Positions 62,301 through 64,000 of a stretch of 64,000 nt of DNA are shown piece by piece. The notes under the pieces were generated by a model. That model saw only the letters and a program-made list of their open reading frames with translations. It had not been told where the DNA came from and did not search any database. Location: contig CM036756.1 in NCBI GenBank assembly GCA_020796225.1, positions 59,984,616-60,048,615 on the forward strand, in the 5' to 3' direction. The stretch's first letter is position 1; every line of letters begins with the position of its first letter. This stretch comes from Arion vulgaris. Lineage: Eukaryota; Mollusca; Gastropoda; Stylommatophora; Arionidae. Position numbers and translations under genes: made by a program.

Positions 62301-64000
62301 TCAAATGTGCATACTATGTTCCAATGATCTCAAGACGAAGATTCTCAAATGTGCATACTATGTTCCAATGGTCTCAAGACGAAGATTCTCAAATGTGCAT
62401 ACTATGTTCCAATGATCTCAAGACGAAGATTCTCAAATGTGCATACTATGTTCCAATGATCTCAAGACGAAGATTCTCAAATGTGCATACTATGTTCCAA
62501 TGGTCTCAAGACGAAGATTCTCAAATATGCATACTATGTTCCAATGATCTCAAGACGAAGATTCTCAAATGTGCATACTATGTTCCAATGATCTCAAGAC
62601 GAAGATTATCAAATGTGCATACTATGTTCCAATGATCTCAAGACGAAGATTCTCAAATGTGCATACTATGTTCCAATGATCTCAAGACGAAGAATCTCAA
62701 ATGTGCATACTATGTTCCAATGATCTCAAGACGAAGATTCTCAAATGTGCATACTATGTTCCAATGATCTCAAGACGAAGATTCTCAAATGTGCATACTA
62801 TGTTCCAATGATCTCAAGACGAAGATTGTCAAATGTGCATACTATGTTCCAATGATCTCAAGACGAAGATTGTCAAATGTGCATACTATGTTCCAATGAT
62901 CTCAAGACGAATATTCTCAAATGTGCATACTATGTTCCAATGATCTCAAGACGAAGATTCTCAAATGTGCATACTATGTTCCAATGATCTCAAGACGAAG
63001 ATTCTCAAATGTGCATACTATGTTCCAATGGTCTCAAGACGAAGATTCTCAAATGTGCATACTATGTTCCAATGATCTCAAGACGAAGATTCTCAAATGT
63101 GCATACTATGTTCCAATGATCTCAAGACGAAGATTCTCAAATATGCGACTATGTTCCAATGGTCTCAAGACGAAGATTCTCAAATGTGCATACTATGTTC
63201 CAATGATCTCAAGACGAAGATTCTCAAATGTGCATACTATGTTCCAATGATCTCAAGACGAAGATTCTCAAATGTGCATACTATGTTCCAATGATCTCAA
63301 GACGAAGATTCTCAAATGTGCATACTATGTTCCAATGATCTCAAGACGAAGATTCTCAAATGTGCTTACTATGTTCCAATGGTCTCAAGACGAAGATTCT
63401 CAAATGTGCATACTATGTTCCAATGATCTCAAGACGAAGATTCTCAAATGTGCATACTATGTTCCAATGATCTCAAGACGAAGATTCTCAAATGTGCATA
63501 CTATGTTCCAATGGTCTCAAGACGAAGATTCTCAAATGTGCATACTATGTTCCAATGATCTCAAGACGAAGATTCTCAAATATGCATACTATGTTCCAAT
63601 GGTCTCAAGACGAAGATTCTCAAATGTGCATACTATGTTCCAATGATCTCAAGACGAAGATTCTCAAATGTGCATACTATGTTCCAATGATCTCAAGACG
63701 AAGATTCTCAAATGTGCATACTATGTTCCAATGATCTCAAGACGAAGATTCTCAAATGTGCATACTATGTTCCAATGGTCTCAAGACGAAGATTCTCAAA
63801 TGTGCATACTATGTTCCAATGATCTCAAGACGAAGATTCTCAAATGTGCATACTATGTTCCAATGATCTCAAGACGAAGATTCTCAAATGTGCATACTAT
63901 GTTCCAATGGTCTCAAGACGAAGATTCTCAAATTTGCATACTATGTTCCAATGATCTCAAGACGAAGATTCTCAAATGTGCATACTATGTTCCAATGATC
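59349..64000. repeat. 44-bp satellite array, ~105 monomers, 2,243-bp higher-order period
   Basis: Monomer CTCAAATGTGCATACTATGT + TCCAATGATCTCAAGACGAA + GATT. Variants: ATGGTC for ATGATC, AAATATG for AAATGTG, GTGCTTAC, GATTGTC, GATTATC, CGAATATTC and a 1-bp deletion (ATATGCGACT). Variant order repeats with a 2,243-bp offset: 60898/63141 (deletion), 60668/62911 (CGAATATTC), 59444/61687 (first AAATATG). The array continues past the window end. Repeated ORFs of 65-124 codons in + frames are artefacts of the 44-bp period. Confidence 0.98.

Noticed and set aside
59334..63734. Many 65-124 codon ORFs with CAYYVPMISRRRFSN repeats and Cys spacing
   Set aside because: 44-bp satellite read in frame; identical strings recur with the higher-order period and have no start or promoter context.
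59349..64000. CRISPR-like array
   Set aside because: No unique spacers: the whole 44-bp period is repeat. The window is eukaryotic in character.

Overview
This window looks like AT-rich, non-coding DNA from an invertebrate animal, possibly a lophotrochozoan (a guess). It is built almost entirely of transposable-element relics and tandem repeats. I found no convincing host protein-coding gene, rRNA, real tRNA gene, CRISPR array or bacterial-style gene organisation. The evidence for an animal genome is the many non-LTR retrotransposon (LINE) C-terminal fragments, tRNA-derived SINEs with internal pol III boxes and target-site duplications (TSDs), hAT- and piggyBac-like MITEs, Penelope-like ends, and dozens of mini/microsatellites. 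The names S1-S6 and LINE-alpha to LINE-zeta are working labels made here by comparing copies inside the window.

SINE-like families. S1 (~200 bp, tRNA-like head, poly(A) tail) has nine copies, most with 11-13 bp TSDs. S2 (~220 bp, tRNA-like head) has about ten, two of them carrying internal minisatellites. S3 (~250 bp) ends in (GAA)n and falls into two subfamilies sharing a core. S4 and S5 are further tRNA-headed families, and S6 is an element with an inverted half-copy. LINE remnants: LINE-alpha (RTE-like, GAA tail), LINE-beta (GHIKRH-type C-terminus, GAT tail), LINE-gamma (I/Jockey-like with RNase H, GAA tail), LINE-delta (zinc-finger C-terminus), LINE-epsilon (GHISRLP motif) and LINE-zeta. 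All are fragments; none has an intact endonuclease plus reverse transcriptase.

Layout. 0-11 kb: S3, S1, S2 and LINE tails, a 43-bp array, a 65-bp array grown from a LINE-alpha coding segment, a MITE, and a 70-bp array grown from a LINE-epsilon segment. 11-30 kb: 25-, 32-, 21-, 40-, 60-, 78-, 52-, 22- and 67-bp arrays, several clearly made from pieces of S3, S2 or LINE-gamma, plus an exact-TSD hAT MITE. 30-47 kb: many S3 copies, LINE tails, 25- and 14-bp arrays, paired Penelope-like ends and a 42-bp array from LINE-epsilon. 47-59 kb: sparser; S3-II inside an S4-derived duplication, S1 inside LINE-alpha, S6 inverted repeat. 59.35-64 kb: a continuous 44-bp satellite of about 105 monomers with a 2,243-bp higher-order period, running off the window end.

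The main biological theme is that tandem arrays repeatedly begin inside dispersed retroelements: at least seven arrays have monomers that are recognisable pieces of a SINE or LINE, with the rest of the element continuing on one or both sides. The longest ORFs in the window (up to 353 codons) are by-products of arrays whose period is not a multiple of 3 and are not genes.
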